Source: Prostheceraeus crozeri (taxonomy: Eukaryota; Platyhelminthes; Polycladida; Euryleptidae). From it: a DNA stretch of 64,000 bases. Location: contig CAJQUW010006996.1 of assembly GCA_907163375.1 (NCBI GenBank), positions 62,001 to 126,000 on the forward strand, given 5' to 3'. Below, piece after piece: positions 1 to 9,907 of the stretch; the stretch's first letter is position 1; every line of letters begins with the position of its first letter. The notes below the pieces were generated by a model. That model made no database searches. It was not told the DNA's origin and was given only the letters and a program-made list of their open reading frames with translations. Position numbers and translations under genes: made by a program.

Positions 1-50
1 AAACGATAAAGACTGCTATGAAATCAGTATAATTCATGGAGCGAGACTTA

Positions 51-1844
51 CTATTTGTCAGATAAGAAACAACGTGGGCAAATAGGTTTGCAGCACTTGC
101 CACACAATGGTTTTTCACAGAAATGACATGTCATTGTAGATCGGTTGCGATTACATTGACCACTGGTGCATGTTTTTCGTTTTTTGCTTGGTGTCCCGCG
201 ATCGGTAGTCCTATGTTCATCTAAATCTGCAGTACGTTTTCTGCTTGTACGGGTAGGTTCAGATGAGATCAATTCTTCAACAACAGCTTGAATGAATTTT
301 CTCCTACTAATGTTTTCGGTGGATATACAGGATTTGTACACGATCCAGGCATTGAGCAGTGCCATGTCGATAATGTTGTAAAATACATGCATAGGCCAGC
401 GTCTACTGGCAGCCTTGACTGAATAGAGTCGGGACATTTGGTCCAGGATGTCAACTCCTACCTTTAGCGAATTGTAGGACAGTACAGTGTTCGGCTTCTG
501 CTTTGGGTTCTGATTTTCGGGAATGAATGCGTCAGGGTGCAAGGTGCTCAAAAGTACAACATTCTTTTGACGCTTGCACTGGTAGATAGTCAACAATGCA
601 CTAGAATCGTCATTTTTGAACACTTTGGTGGTATGTAGTGACTCGCTTGCCTTGATGTCTGATGGTAGTTCGCGTCTGTTTTTGCGCATCGTTCCTAGGA
701 GGGACATTTGCTGGCTTTGAAGCTTCCTGGCTAGGTCAATACTGGTGAAGTAGTTGTCAACCGTTATATTGTAGCCAAGTCCAAAGTATGGTTCGCACAA
801 CTTCATAACTACTCCAGTAGGTTGACTACCACTTGCGCCTTGAGACTCATCCTTACCTAAGTATGGATAACCATTGCACAGATATTTTGTCTCTGTGTCC
901 ACTAAAAGCCAAAACGTCAGGCCAAACTTATCTGGCTTGTTTGCCATGTATTGCATAAATCGGCATCTCGCTTTACATGGAAGAAGCTGTTCATCTGCGG
1001 TTAGATAGCCATATGGGTTGTACGCCACATTACAGTTAGCAATAAAACGATTCCAGATCTCGGAGGCGAGGGCAAATCTGTCCGTCTGTAGACGATCTTT
1101 CCTCTCCGACTTTATGTCAAACCTCAGAAATCTCAAGATGTCTGAGAATCTATCTCTGGTCATCGTTTGAGGGAAGATTTGGTTACCCCACGCCTTCGAC
1201 CACATATTTCTGACAGGCGCATTCCTTGCCCCGATAACTCCACGTGCAATAATCAATCCAACAAACTGTTCTAACTCACCGAGGGAGATGTTCCAGGTGT
1301 CACTACCGGTAGTGCGCCGAGCTTCACTTACAGTGCATTTTTGAATGTGTCGAATCATAGGCTCGTCGAAGAATACACGGAACGAAGATAATGGACTGTG
1401 CTTATTCACTTTCGTCGCAGCGTATGCAGTTGGTTGAGTTTTTTTGCGAAGCACATTTTGAATTGGAAGTCGACCTGCAGTCACATGCTTTTGAGCTACC
1501 AGTAGCCTCCATGTAGTTCCGTCCCGTCCTTTCGTCGTATTCGCCGATTTGTCTTGTGACTGTGGTGAGCACACACCCGATATCACTTCCTCTGAATTTA
1601 GAATTCGTTGATTCAATGGCAGAATCTCTTCTTCGGAATCACTACTGCTCGACGAATCTTCCACACTTGTCGGATCGGTGTTTTCATTGTCATCGAATTC
1701 GCCGTCGTTGGATTCAGTTTCTGACTGATCGGATGGAATGTCTTGTAAAGCTTGCAATGCTGCCTCGGCAGTATATCTACGTGGACGTCGAGCTCGTAGC
1801 ATTGAGATTTTCAAATTGTCGATGAAGACGTATGCTGATGACAA
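51..1844 (-). CDS. piggyBac-family transposase, intact, 597 aa
   Basis: This is a DDE transposase of the piggyBac (PGBD) family, which excises and inserts its element at TTAA sites. The N-terminal ~130 residues are acidic and low in complexity, as usual. The DDE core follows: ADEQLLPCKAR (first Asp, near residue 290), ITVDNYFTS (second Asp, near 360) and VGVDILDQMSRLYS (third Asp, near 465), followed by the RRWPMHVFYNIIDMALLNAW helix. The C-terminus holds a cysteine-rich zinc-binding domain (CHFCEKPLCGKCCKPICPRC) that binds the element ends in known piggyBac proteins. The reading frame is uninterrupted and the length is typical of the family (550-650 aa). No intron is evident. It could be an active transposase or a very recent copy; domestication cannot be excluded from one copy. 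Confidence 0.93.
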   Translation of the reverse strand: MSSAYVFIDNLKISMLRARRPRRYTAEAALQALQDIPSDQSETESNDGEFDDNENTDPTSVEDSSSSSDSEEEILPLNQRILNSEEVISGVCSPQSQDKSANTTKGRDGTTWRLLVAQKHVTAGRLPIQNVLRKKTQPTAYAATKVNKHSPLSSFRVFFDEPMIRHIQKCTVSEARRTTGSDTWNISLGELEQFVGLIIARGVIGARNAPVRNMWSKAWGNQIFPQTMTRDRFSDILRFLRFDIKSERKDRLQTDRFALASEIWNRFIANCNVAYNPYGYLTADEQLLPCKARCRFMQYMANKPDKFGLTFWLLVDTETKYLCNGYPYLGKDESQGASGSQPTGVVMKLCEPYFGLGYNITVDNYFTSIDLARKLQSQQMSLLGTMRKNRRELPSDIKASESLHTTKVFKNDDSSALLTIYQCKRQKNVVLLSTLHPDAFIPENQNPKQKPNTVLSYNSLKVGVDILDQMSRLYSVKAASRRWPMHVFYNIIDMALLNAWIVYKSCISTENISRRKFIQAVVEELISSEPTRTSRKRTADLDEHRTTDRGTPSKKRKTCTSGQCNRNRSTMTCHFCEKPLCGKCCKPICPRCFLSDK

Positions 1845-2157
1845 TATGACTTGCTCAGAATGTATTTATCACATGACATCATGTGACGTCATAACAAGCG
1901 AGGTAAGCGTGTCATCTCGTCAGGGGAACTCGGTGGGGAGCTGTATCAGCAGGATGCAGTTATCACTTTACACCATGGCAAGCGATCACTATCTCAGTTG
2001 GACATGATGGGGAACTGATGACTAATTCCACATAATGCATTTATCAGGTGACATCATAAGACATCTTGTAAAACGATCTACTTTATCAGTGGGACGTTGT
2101 TGAGGTCTCTGCTTGATCTGCATGTGCATTGTGCAAGGTATTATGATTTCAGCAATT
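1845..2157. other. 5' flank of piggyBac transposase; two short related repeats
   Basis: No gene is seen. The stretch includes two similar sequences, ATTTATCACATGACATCAT near 1863 and ATTTATCAGGTGACATCAT near 2039, the first followed by GTGACGTCAT. It probably contains the transposase promoter, but no core promoter element can be assigned with confidence. Confidence 0.3.
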
Positions 2158-2180
2158 TGCGTCAATTGACGCATCTCGGC
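2158..2180. repeat. Palindromic subterminal repeat of piggyBac 1, copy 1
   Basis: A perfect 14-bp palindrome, GCGTCAATTGACGC, followed by ATCTCGGCATTCTAG. The second copy lies about 176 bp downstream in the same orientation. The core resembles the TTGACGCA internal repeat of the insect piggyBac ends, so a transposase-binding role is plausible. Confidence 0.6.
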
Positions 2181-2333
2181 ATTCTAGGTAGTTAGCATGA
2201 GAACATTAAAACAAATGAACAAATCAACTCAATATTGGCTCAAGTTATAGAACTTGATTAAATATCAAAAGCCATGAAATATGTTGGCAGAATCTGTAAT
2301 GGTTTAGGAGAAATTTTGACTAAGATATCAAGA

Positions 2334-2364
2334 TTGCGTCAATTGACGCATCTCGGCGTTCTAG
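2334..2364. repeat. Palindromic subterminal repeat of piggyBac 1, copy 2
   Basis: A second copy of GCGTCAATTGACGC followed by ATCTCGGCGTTCTAG, differing from copy 1 by one base in the adjacent stretch. The extended identity beyond the palindrome shows that this is a true repeat and not a chance palindrome. Confidence 0.6.
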
Positions 2365-2380
2365 TGGTAAGCAAAGACTC

Positions 2381-2838
2381 TATCTGCGCTTGCAGTATGC
2401 AGCAAAGCATCAAAATGCATCATACTGAGATTTGACTGGACGTTGGTTTTGTCGGAAAGCTAAACTACACAAATCATTTGATATTTGGCTTAGTACATTA
2501 TATTTCCAAGCATGCATGAATATTTTCAAGCGAACTCATGTCGTGATTACCTTTTTCCATGCAGCGCCTCTGTATTTCAAATATAACTTTGCTTGATTCA
2601 AGCCCACATGCTATCCAGAACAGTTGTTGTCGCAAGCGTTACTCAACAACATTTAACCGATGGAAAAATGAAAGAATGTCTTTAAAATGCTAGAGACTCA
2701 AACAAAGGAGATTTAAATTTGACGAGTTGAGTAATTTGAAGCTTAGATGGCTTAATTTCGAATAAATTAACCTCCTAATTAGCAATCGTAAATGAAGAAA
2801 TTTTTCTTTATGTGGTTTTTACCAGATAAACAAATATT
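2381..2838. other. No gene seen
   Basis: AT-rich sequence with frequent stops in all frames. I see no repeat or RNA gene. Part of it may still belong to piggyBac 1. Confidence 0.3.
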
Positions 2839-2839
2839 T

Positions 2840-2936
2840 AGTTTGGTGCCTATTAGTGCCCTCAGGCATCAATAGGCATTAATAGGCACCAGATTCTGAC
2901 TTCGTGCCTAAATTCGTGCCCTACAGTTTACAGTGT
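2840..2936. repeat. Short palindromic repeat ending in a CACTG-type terminus
   Basis: Contains an imperfect inverted pair, GGTGCCTATTAGTGCC against GGCATTAATAGGCACC, then further GTGCC motifs. It ends in TTTACAGTGTA, the same end sequence as the element at 23212-24224. It may be a truncated member of a CACTG-ended non-autonomous transposon family; no matching left end was found. Confidence 0.4.
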
Positions 2937-3519
2937 ATCAACGTATGTGAAATTCATGTCATCTTTTCACAAAGAGCAAGAATGCCTTCATCACCTTCAG
3001 AGGGGAAATACTTCATTTCAATTTTATTTGCAAAATATTCTGCCACATTCTCAGCATTGGATTACTACACGTCTGAACATCAGTAATTGAATTGATTTCA
3101 TCAGGGGTTATGTTTCAAAACGTAAAGAGAGTAAACAGCACGAATATTCTGTTTACGTTGAAAGATTTGGAGGCTTTCGGAGACTGCGGGTTACTTTCTG
3201 CAATGTGCCAGCAGGTGGTAGACACAATTCCTGATGTTCTAGTACAGTCGGTTGTGCCGTTGAACTAGTAGCATAAATTAAATAACTAAATGCCATAAGA
3301 ATCACAGAATAGTGACGACCAAGTAGGCTATATTCTCATCTAGCAGCTTGGATCATATTCTTGAGTGAATCAATGGTGTTATCTTTGTACACATTATTCC
3401 GACTCATAATTTTTGTCGCATTCCAGATGGTTCATTCTTGTCACGAGGATCAGTACTTGTGAGGAAGACGCAATAGCTTCATTACCAAAGATCAACACTG
3501 TCTTGTCGCTCTTGATAAT
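2937..3519. other. No gene seen
   Basis: Non-coding, with short random reading frames only. No repeat structure noted. Confidence 0.3.
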
Positions 3520-3640
3520 TATCAGGGGTGCCGTGGGTATGCGGATTCTGTGGGGATACCCATGGGTATGGAGTGGGCATGGGTATTGAGGCCATCCCCA
3601 CAGCTCCCATACCGCTTCTATGGGTATTCTGAAGATTTTT
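3519..3640. repeat. Short G-rich interspersed repeat, copy 1
   Basis: Begins ATTATCAGGGGTGCCGTGGG and contains repeated TGGGTATG and GTGGGGAT words. The same start, in inverted form, ends the related copy at 23057-23162, and both share GGATTCTGTGGGGAT. This points to a short interspersed repeat family with ATTATCAGGG ends, probably a MITE. Confidence 0.5.
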
Positions 3641-4289
3641 GACATTCACTAGAAGCAATCAGAACTGACATCATATCACGCAATTAACTTCGATGTTGAA
3701 TTACAAAGTATCACGTACCTATCCATCTCACAACTTAAATGCATAAAATATCAATACTGATCATTTTCACATTAGTAACACGCGTTCAATAATTTTAAAT
3801 GACTTATAGTGACAGTTCTAGGGGTGTCAGGGACGTCAGAAGTGGAAGAATTCTGCAAGTTTCCTTTACTGCAGATCCGAATGGATGCTTGCAAATATTT
3901 GCTCTAATAGTATAAATAGTTCAGATAAAATTATTTGTGATGTAATTAAGCTTGCGTGATGAATGCGATTAATCCTTATTAACATCAATTTTGAACTAAT
4001 TGCGATATGGAAGACCTGTTAAGTCCAACCCACAAAGCAAGACACATGAAAATGTTAACTGATTTTCGTCGGATACATGAACAGTGTGATAAAGATTTCT
4101 CACATCAAATCATTCAACTGCAAGCCATCTACTGGCATTGCAGTCATAGTTATAGTGAAAGCTCAGATTTTTCACCTGTCCACGACTTGTCAGCACTTTC
4201 ATTTTCATCTGATAGGCATCTTTAACTACACACTTAAGTGTGTTTCCATAAATGGTTCATTGTGCTGCATTTCATCACCATAAATTAAA
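3641..4289. other. No gene seen
   Basis: AT-rich with short frames only. No homology recognised. Confidence 0.3.
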
Positions 4290-4500
4290 TTGAATTGGAA
4301 AGAGCCAATATTGAAAGATCTTAATTTTATTTTCGTTATTTATTACAATTAATTTCTATTAACATCCGTTAACTATCTTCAGGTATAAATATATATAAAA
4401 TATTTTACATGAAGATAGTTAACGGATGTTGACAGAAATTAATTGTAATAAATAACGAAAATAAGATGAAGATCTTTCAATATTGGCTCTTTCCAATTCA
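4290..4500. repeat. Near-perfect 90-bp-arm hairpin (foldback MITE)
   Basis: Two arms (4290-4380 and 4411-4500) are reverse complements with only a few mismatches, separated by a ~30-bp AT-rich loop. The outer end begins TGAATTGGAAAGAGCC. It has the structure of a foldback MITE. No convincing target duplication was found in the AT-rich flanks. Confidence 0.65.
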
Positions 4501-5221
4501 ACTCAAAATATGACAAATAGCCAAAACAATTTATTTAAAACATCACCTTACACAAATGGGTCAACATAATTCTTGTGCAGTGATTCGGTAACATGAGTGG
4601 TCGAGAATATCAGGATGATTTTCATCGAAGTCTTTATTCATAATAGTAGATTAGATTGATCCAAAGATTTTTCCTTCACCACGTGTAGGCCTATATGGTC
4701 GATTTCTACTGCGAAACAATTCTAGACTTGAGATGCATAATGGCCAAACTTGTTTTGATATTTTTCTTCTATATAGGCATTGATGGAGATAGAATTATCA
4801 ATGATTGCTAAATTATATTAATTAGCGAATATTATACGGGAATATTCACACATATGAACATGGCATGATCTACTGAGCAATAAACGATGCCTATAATAAA
4901 CTTTGGCAGACCGCAAGCATTTAGTGAAGGCCTACATCAGAATTTTTGACAGGTGACTTTTTTGTGATAGAGTGACCATTTTGAAGTACTGGCAGTGTCG
5001 CAACATATGAATATTTTTATTTATGTTCAACCTTGTCTTTGTATGTTGATGGACTTCCTATTATTTGAAAATAGCACCACTATAAGCAACCAAACGAATG
5101 AAAAATCCTCACATTGGGAACCCCAAATACCAACTTACAGGACAGCCCAGGACTATATTCTCACAAATGGAACATGTGAAACTCGTACATAATCTATCAA
5201 AACAGCCAAAAATTATTTGCA
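4501..5221. other. No gene seen (flank of the Polinton)
   Basis: AT-rich non-coding sequence up to the Polinton target site. No repeat recognised. Confidence 0.3.
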
Positions 5222-5227
5222 GTAAAA
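5222..5227. repeat. Polinton target-site duplication, left
   Basis: GTAAAA, repeated exactly at 21778-21783. Six bases is the family norm. Confidence 0.9.
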
Positions 5228-5723
5228 AGTAATGGGCAAAAGACCGTTCCAGGACACCATAAAATTCAAAAAATAGTATCTTTAAAAACGACATAAATTC
5301 ATAAATTTGAACCCTTTTTCAGGTTTTTAAGACCTAAATACATGAATTTAGTCCATTCAAAAAGTACCATTTTTTCAAAAAACAGTATCTTTAAAAACGA
5401 CATAAATTCATGAATTTGAACCCTTTTTCAGGTTATGAAGACCTAAATTCATAAATTTGGGCGTTTTTAAAAATACCCAATTTTTCAAATTTTTCAAAAT
5501 CTCAAAATTTGAGAATTACAATTTTACACCCGCCCTTAAAATCATGACCGTTCCAGGACACCGAAAATCATAAAAGTTGAGAATTTCAAATTCATGAATT
5601 TTATCCTTCTTTCAGGTTTTTAAAATATATCATGTGTCTAATAATATTTCTTTAAAAGTGGATGAAACAAAAGTGGAAGAAACCGCAAGAATATATCCTT
5701 CAATATCATATGAACGTAGTTCT
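5228..5723 (+). repeat. Polinton left terminal inverted repeat
   Basis: About 496 bp, the reverse complement of the right end with some divergence and with fewer internal duplications. It contains palindromic AAATTCATGAATTT words and two copies of the 17-bp motif GGTGTCCTGGAACGGTC (reverse complement at 5242-5258 and 5546-5562). Its inner end still matches the start of the gene at the other end (21061), so that gene's first ~25 codons lie within the repeat. Confidence 0.88.
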
Positions 5724-5799
5724 ACTACCCCCTCCCTTCTAACTTCTAGGGGTCCCTTCTGACTTCTAGGGGTCCCATAAGAAATTTTTTTATTATAAA

Positions 5800-6255
5800 A
5801 TGAACAACATAAATGAGTTTTTAAAATTATATGGAACGCAAACAACTACAAATTTTGATCTACAGAAAACTGCAAATCAATTAGGAATAAAGAATTTTCA
5901 TGTTCTAATGAGAGACGAATTACAATTCCTAAAAAATAAGCCAACAGGAACCTTCAGTTCCCGGAACAAAGTTCAAACTGTAAATTTCATAACAAATCTT
6001 CATACGTCAGATGAAAAAGGTGTACATTGGTCTGCAGGTATGACTAATAAAAATGGAGATAATTACTATTTTGACTCATACGGTCTTCCACCTACAAACG
6101 AAGTTAAAAAGTTACTTGAAAATGGAACTTATAATACATTTCAAATTCAAAAACCGGGAACTACTTACTGTGGTCAATTATGTCTTTATGTTTTATTTAA
6201 ATTACAAAAAGGAGTACCATTTCTTGATATTGTGTTAGAATTGAACGAACCGTAG
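5800..6255 (+). CDS. Adenain-like cysteine protease (Polinton maturation protease), 151 aa
   Basis: A cysteine protease of the adenovirus protease/Ulp1 fold, which in this family matures virion proteins. GVHWSAG near residue 73 gives the catalytic His, YYFDSYGLPP near residue 87 the acidic residue, and TYCGQLCLYVL near residue 127 the conserved Gln and nucleophilic Cys region. The length is short for the family, though single-domain Polinton proteases of this size are common. It is the leftmost gene, just inside the left inverted repeat. The frame looks whole. Confidence 0.88.
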   Translation: MNNINEFLKLYGTQTTTNFDLQKTANQLGIKNFHVLMRDELQFLKNKPTGTFSSRNKVQTVNFITNLHTSDEKGVHWSAGMTNKNGDNYYFDSYGLPPTNEVKKLLENGTYNTFQIQKPGTTYCGQLCLYVLFKLQKGVPFLDIVLELNEP

Positions 6256-6277
6256 GTTCTGTGGCTACGCCTAACAA

Positions 6278-6292
6278 GGGAATTTTATTCCC
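6278..6292. repeat. Triloop mini-hairpin just after the protease gene
   Basis: GGGAAT-TTT-ATTCCC, a 6-bp stem with a 3-nt loop. It lies between two convergent genes (protease plus, integrase minus), so it could also serve as a transcription end or RNA-processing hairpin. It shares the stem-triloop design of about twenty others in this element. Confidence 0.5.
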
Positions 6293-6375
6293 GAAACGTT
6301 AGTTCCAATAATAATGATAATAAAAAATCAGTTCGTTGTAATTCATTTTGATAAAATCGGCCTCTGATATTTTCA

Positions 6376-7626
6376 TCATCTAAATCTTTGATTTTCGTAA
6401 GTAATCGGATAAGTTTGGTTTATTTTACAAACTTCAAATATCTCTTTAGTCCAATAACCAACAAAGCCTTTTTCAAATTTATTATTATACTTAAATATTC
6501 TAACTCTATCTCCAATCTTAAATTTCGGCTTAAGTTTCTGCAAATTCGGATTACTCTCATTCGAATAATTAGTCTCGAATATTTTCTTTCGTATTAAATC
6601 AGGGTCGTCAGAAGCATTCTTTGGAGTTTCTTCAATACCAGAATGAACTTTATTATTGTACTCTTCTACAATTCCTGGTAATATCTTCAACCATTTCTGA
6701 TTTCTTTGCTCAGTAAATTTCTTGAATAATTAATTTTTTAACGTCCGATTGAATCTTTCTATCACTACAGGTTTTCCTGCGTTTTCAGTTGAATAAACAG
6801 TTTCAAATAGTGGCTGAACGTTTCTGTTATAAAATTCCGACCCTTTATCAACAAACAATTTCCTTGGCTTTCTATTACTTTCTTTAAAGATTTCTTCAAA
6901 CGGGTATTTAACTGATAGACCACTTTTATTTTTTAAAGGCTTTACCCAAGCATATCGTGTATATAAATCTATAACGGTCAATGCGTACTTAAACCCTCTT
7001 TCATTCGGCATATGAATAAGATCAGCACTCCAAATATCATCTTTATTAAATACTTTTACTGTCAATAGATATTTCGGCTTTCTGTATTCTTTATGAATTT
7101 TGGACTCATAGCGTCCTAGATCATTCGACATTTCAGACGCGTAGGTTCGAGCGTTGCTCTCAGACAGCTTTGCTGTCAGTTCATCTATCCCCTGACCGAA
7201 TAATATTTTAGCTTGTAAAGCTTTCTTAACAAACATTCTTTCAATTTTTTCTCTAAATGTAGGATTCTGAATACTATCCAATTCTTGAATCATCTTCTTA
7301 TCAGCTGCATGACGAGAACTTAGATCATGATTTCGATAAGCTAAATCATGCCTGTAAGCTGCGGCATCTACTCTATTTATCGGTTCTTCACCTGGTTTCG
7401 GATTATTATTCTCATCTAGTCTTATATCTAATCGAGTTCCTGGGCCGGTATATGAATGACCAGGAAGATGTTTTTCTTTCGAATATTTACTCCAAATAAA
7501 TCCAGGAAAGTTTTCTAATGTTTTTTGTATGTCACCACCGTAGGTAGTAGCCAAACTTTGATTGTCGTCGTTACCTTCATAAATTTTACAATTTGAGGTT
7601 TTATGTACTTTTAAGAGATAATTCAA
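6376..7626 (-). pseudogene. Polinton integrase region with N-terminal PLA2-like (parvovirus VP1-like) domain
   Basis: Two things are visible on the minus strand. Near the 5' end is a phospholipase A2-like segment of the parvovirus VP1 type (YTGPGTRLD, then VDAAAYRHDLAY, with a His-Asp pair), which in parvoviruses helps virions leave endosomes. Further on lies a retroviral-type integrase core (WSADLIHMPNERGFKYALTV, then VDKGSEF, then VIERFNRTLKN), followed by a chromo/SH3-like C-terminal part (KFKIGDRVRIFKYNNKF). The integrase inserts the element and makes the 6-bp duplication. Closeness of a PLA2-like domain and integrase in one frame may be a real fusion or a product of decay. The region is broken, with about one or two breaks. 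Confidence 0.82.
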
Positions 7627-7753
7627 TAAATCTAAATTAGAAATTTTTAATTAAATTAAATTTTCGGAATTTGTAGAATTCATTTTAAAAGATAAAAAAA
7701 AATTTAAAAGATAAAATAAATGTTTACCTTATGCACCAAAGGTCCTGAGGTTA

Positions 7754-8230
7754 TTACCTTATCATACTAGGACTTAGATATATTCCAGAACCATCTTTTG
7801 TTTCTTTAATTTCAATCAAATCATCAACATTGTGGAGAATATTTTTAAGAACTCGTTTTCCTTCATCAACTAATTTACTAATAAAATTATCTACAACTCC
7901 TTCACCCCTAGCAACTTTCTCTAACTCTCTATTATGACGTTTTTGTTCTTCTAGTGCTGCCTTCTCTGATTTATTTTTATTTACTGCTTGGACAATACCA
8001 GCTGTCCCACCTGCAACACTTCCTGCAGCTGCTATGCCACCTATTATTAGGGGAATTAATGGGAGAATCCCGCCATTCTTTTTTTCTTGTAATTGAATAT
8101 TCTCTATCATTGGTTTACTTATGTAATACCTTTTTTTGTTAATCGTAATAGTTTTAGGGGTATTTTTGTCAACAATATTACGTAATTTTAATTCAACAGT
8201 TTTATTATTATTACTTTTCGCTTGCGACAT
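7754..8230 (-). CDS. pX-like membrane-active minor virion protein, 158 aa
   Basis: A small basic protein with a strongly hydrophobic glycine/alanine-rich segment, GGILPLIPLIIGGIAAAGS, near residues 54-72. The Gly-Gly-hydrophobic-Pro pattern is shared with adenovirus pX (mu) and with adintovirus/Polinton minor virion proteins. By analogy it is a virion core or membrane-active component. It sits between integrase and major capsid genes on the same strand, with short AT-rich gaps and an AT-rich leader right before its start. The frame looks whole. Confidence 0.65.
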   Translation of the reverse strand: MSQAKSNNNKTVELKLRNIVDKNTPKTITINKKRYYISKPMIENIQLQEKKNGGILPLIPLIIGGIAAAGSVAGGTAGIVQAVNKNKSEKAALEEQKRHNRELEKVARGEGVVDNFISKLVDEGKRVLKNILHNVDDLIEIKETKDGSGIYLSPSMIR

Positions 8231-8398
8231 TTTTAATAAAAAAAATTTAAGCTATCAAAATTTTTAATCTATTCTAGTTATGAAAAATTTTAAGTTAAGA
8301 ATTTTTAATCTATTCTAGTTACAAAAAAATTTTATTACTAATTACTAAAAAAATTTTAATCTAAGAATTTAATTAATTAATCGACGAAGTCTTGGGCT

Positions 8399-9733
8399 TT
8401 AGCCTATCCTTGCCATCTTTCCATTAAGAATTTCAATAGAATATTTTACATCTTCTAGCAATAAACCATAAGCCATCAATGAAGTTGTGGAATCTTTCTT
8501 TTCAATATTAATTGTTACATCACAACCAGTCTTGATAATATCTTCAGATTGTGCACTTAAATCGAAACAGAAAACAGGATATAAATGTCTCCAATCTCCA
8601 GGAGTTAATTGTGGTTGAACTCCAAGTTCTATACAAAGATTTCGATAAGAATCATATCCTTCCATAAATTGATTATTGGTATCATCGAATCTCAATGGAT
8701 CAATTGGATATCGGGTTTGATTTAATGAAACTTGTAAACTTCGAATTGTATTAATATGGAAGAGATTATTGTTCTCATCAAAACTTGGAGAATTATTTCT
8801 TTGAAAAGTTAGTAATAAATATCTTGGAGTAATCGCAGTTCTAGTAAAATGACAGTTAATTCTTTGTTCGGAAAAAGTTACTGAACTAGCAGTAGGCTTT
8901 AGAAAATTTACTGAAATTGGTTTGTTAGTATTTAATCTTTTTGCAATAGCTGTTTCAATCTCTAAACTAGGAGTATTATGCTTAATCCACCATTCAAGTC
9001 TATCAATTTTTAAATATGCTTTTTTTCCAGTCTTACCAAAAAAGATTAATTCATTATTTGCTGTACGATGAATTATTAACTTAAATTTTAATTGATATGA
9101 TATTTTGTCATAATCTAAATATTCGAATAATGGAGACAATGACCAATTAACTGTCTGTTTACTTTTCTTGTTAAACTCACGTCTTTCTTTATATGCATCA
9201 TTATTTGTTTTATTTAAATGTTTTGCAATATTTTCTACATCTTTCGCAATTCCTGCTGCATCTGTTCCAGCGTGAGTTAAATCATCAACAATTATACCAT
9301 CATTAGTATCAGGAAACCAACCTTCGATTTCATACTTTTTATTATTTTCACCAATTGTTACAAATCTAAGCATTGTATCAATTACACCTGGAGAATCACT
9401 TATTGTTTCTATATTTTGAGTTGCAACATCTAAACGCATTTGTGTAAATAATTTTGGAAAGAAATTATTCTCTAGTGCAATATTATCGGTATCTGGTAAT
9501 GGTGTTGTAAAATTGGCATCACTATATAAAGAATATTCACAGTGTAAAAAGGAATCAGGTAGATATAAATAACTTTGTTGATTATCAACTTCAAAAATTA
9601 AATCACCTCCAGTATTTACTCTACTGGAAGATCCGGGATTCATAGCAATTCTTATATAGTCATTTTTTTTTTGATTATAACTGACGAACGGAGGATCGTC
9701 TAATCTAAATTTATTTTCGATAAGCGAAGACAT
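8399..9733 (-). CDS. Major capsid protein (double jelly-roll hexon type), 444 aa
   Basis: This is the Polinton major capsid protein, a double jelly-roll protein that would form hexon-like trimers. Recognisable segments are the N-terminal RIAMNPGSSSRVNTGGDLIF, FLHCEYSLY, the mid-protein LSPLFEYLDYDKISYQLKF and the C-terminal WRHLYPVFCFDLSAQSED. I chose the start at 9733 because it directly follows the AT-rich leader used by its neighbours and begins MSSLIENKF; a longer frame back to 9808 adds an unlikely AT-coded extension. The length is typical of the family. The frame looks whole. Confidence 0.87.
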   Translation of the reverse strand: MSSLIENKFRLDDPPFVSYNQKKNDYIRIAMNPGSSSRVNTGGDLIFEVDNQQSYLYLPDSFLHCEYSLYSDANFTTPLPDTDNIALENNFFPKLFTQMRLDVATQNIETISDSPGVIDTMLRFVTIGENNKKYEIEGWFPDTNDGIIVDDLTHAGTDAAGIAKDVENIAKHLNKTNNDAYKERREFNKKSKQTVNWSLSPLFEYLDYDKISYQLKFKLIIHRTANNELIFFGKTGKKAYLKIDRLEWWIKHNTPSLEIETAIAKRLNTNKPISVNFLKPTASSVTFSEQRINCHFTRTAITPRYLLLTFQRNNSPSFDENNNLFHINTIRSLQVSLNQTRYPIDPLRFDDTNNQFMEGYDSYRNLCIELGVQPQLTPGDWRHLYPVFCFDLSAQSEDIIKTGCDVTINIEKKDSTTSLMAYGLLLEDVKYSIEILNGKMARIG

Positions 9734-9907
9734 TTTTATAAAAAATAATTTGACTTTTTGTATTTTCTCACACACAAAAAAATTTTTACTAAAATATAAT
9801 TTTAGCATTTCACCAAAAAAATTTACTAAAAAAAGTTTGCTAAAAAATTTTGATAAAATAATTTTACTAAAAAAATTTTACTAAAAAATTTTACTAAAAA
9901 ATTTATT

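Larger units (their letters stand above)
1..2380 (-). mobile_element. piggyBac-type DNA transposon 1 (left end may lie outside the window)
   Basis: The element is defined by an intact piggyBac transposase gene on the minus strand and two copies of a palindromic subterminal repeat upstream of that gene, near 2158 and 2334. The palindrome GCGTCAATTGACGC resembles the internal repeat next to the terminal inverted repeats of the classical insect piggyBac. I could not find TTAA-flanked termini. The left end is probably cut by the window edge and the right end is set only by the last repeat, so both bounds are approximate. Because the open reading frame is intact, this is the youngest-looking piggyBac of the window. 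Confidence 0.65.

Noticed and set aside
5109-5845. Small reading frames over the left Polinton end
   Set aside because: They lie in repetitive AT-rich terminal repeat sequence and on the wrong strand relative to the known genes.
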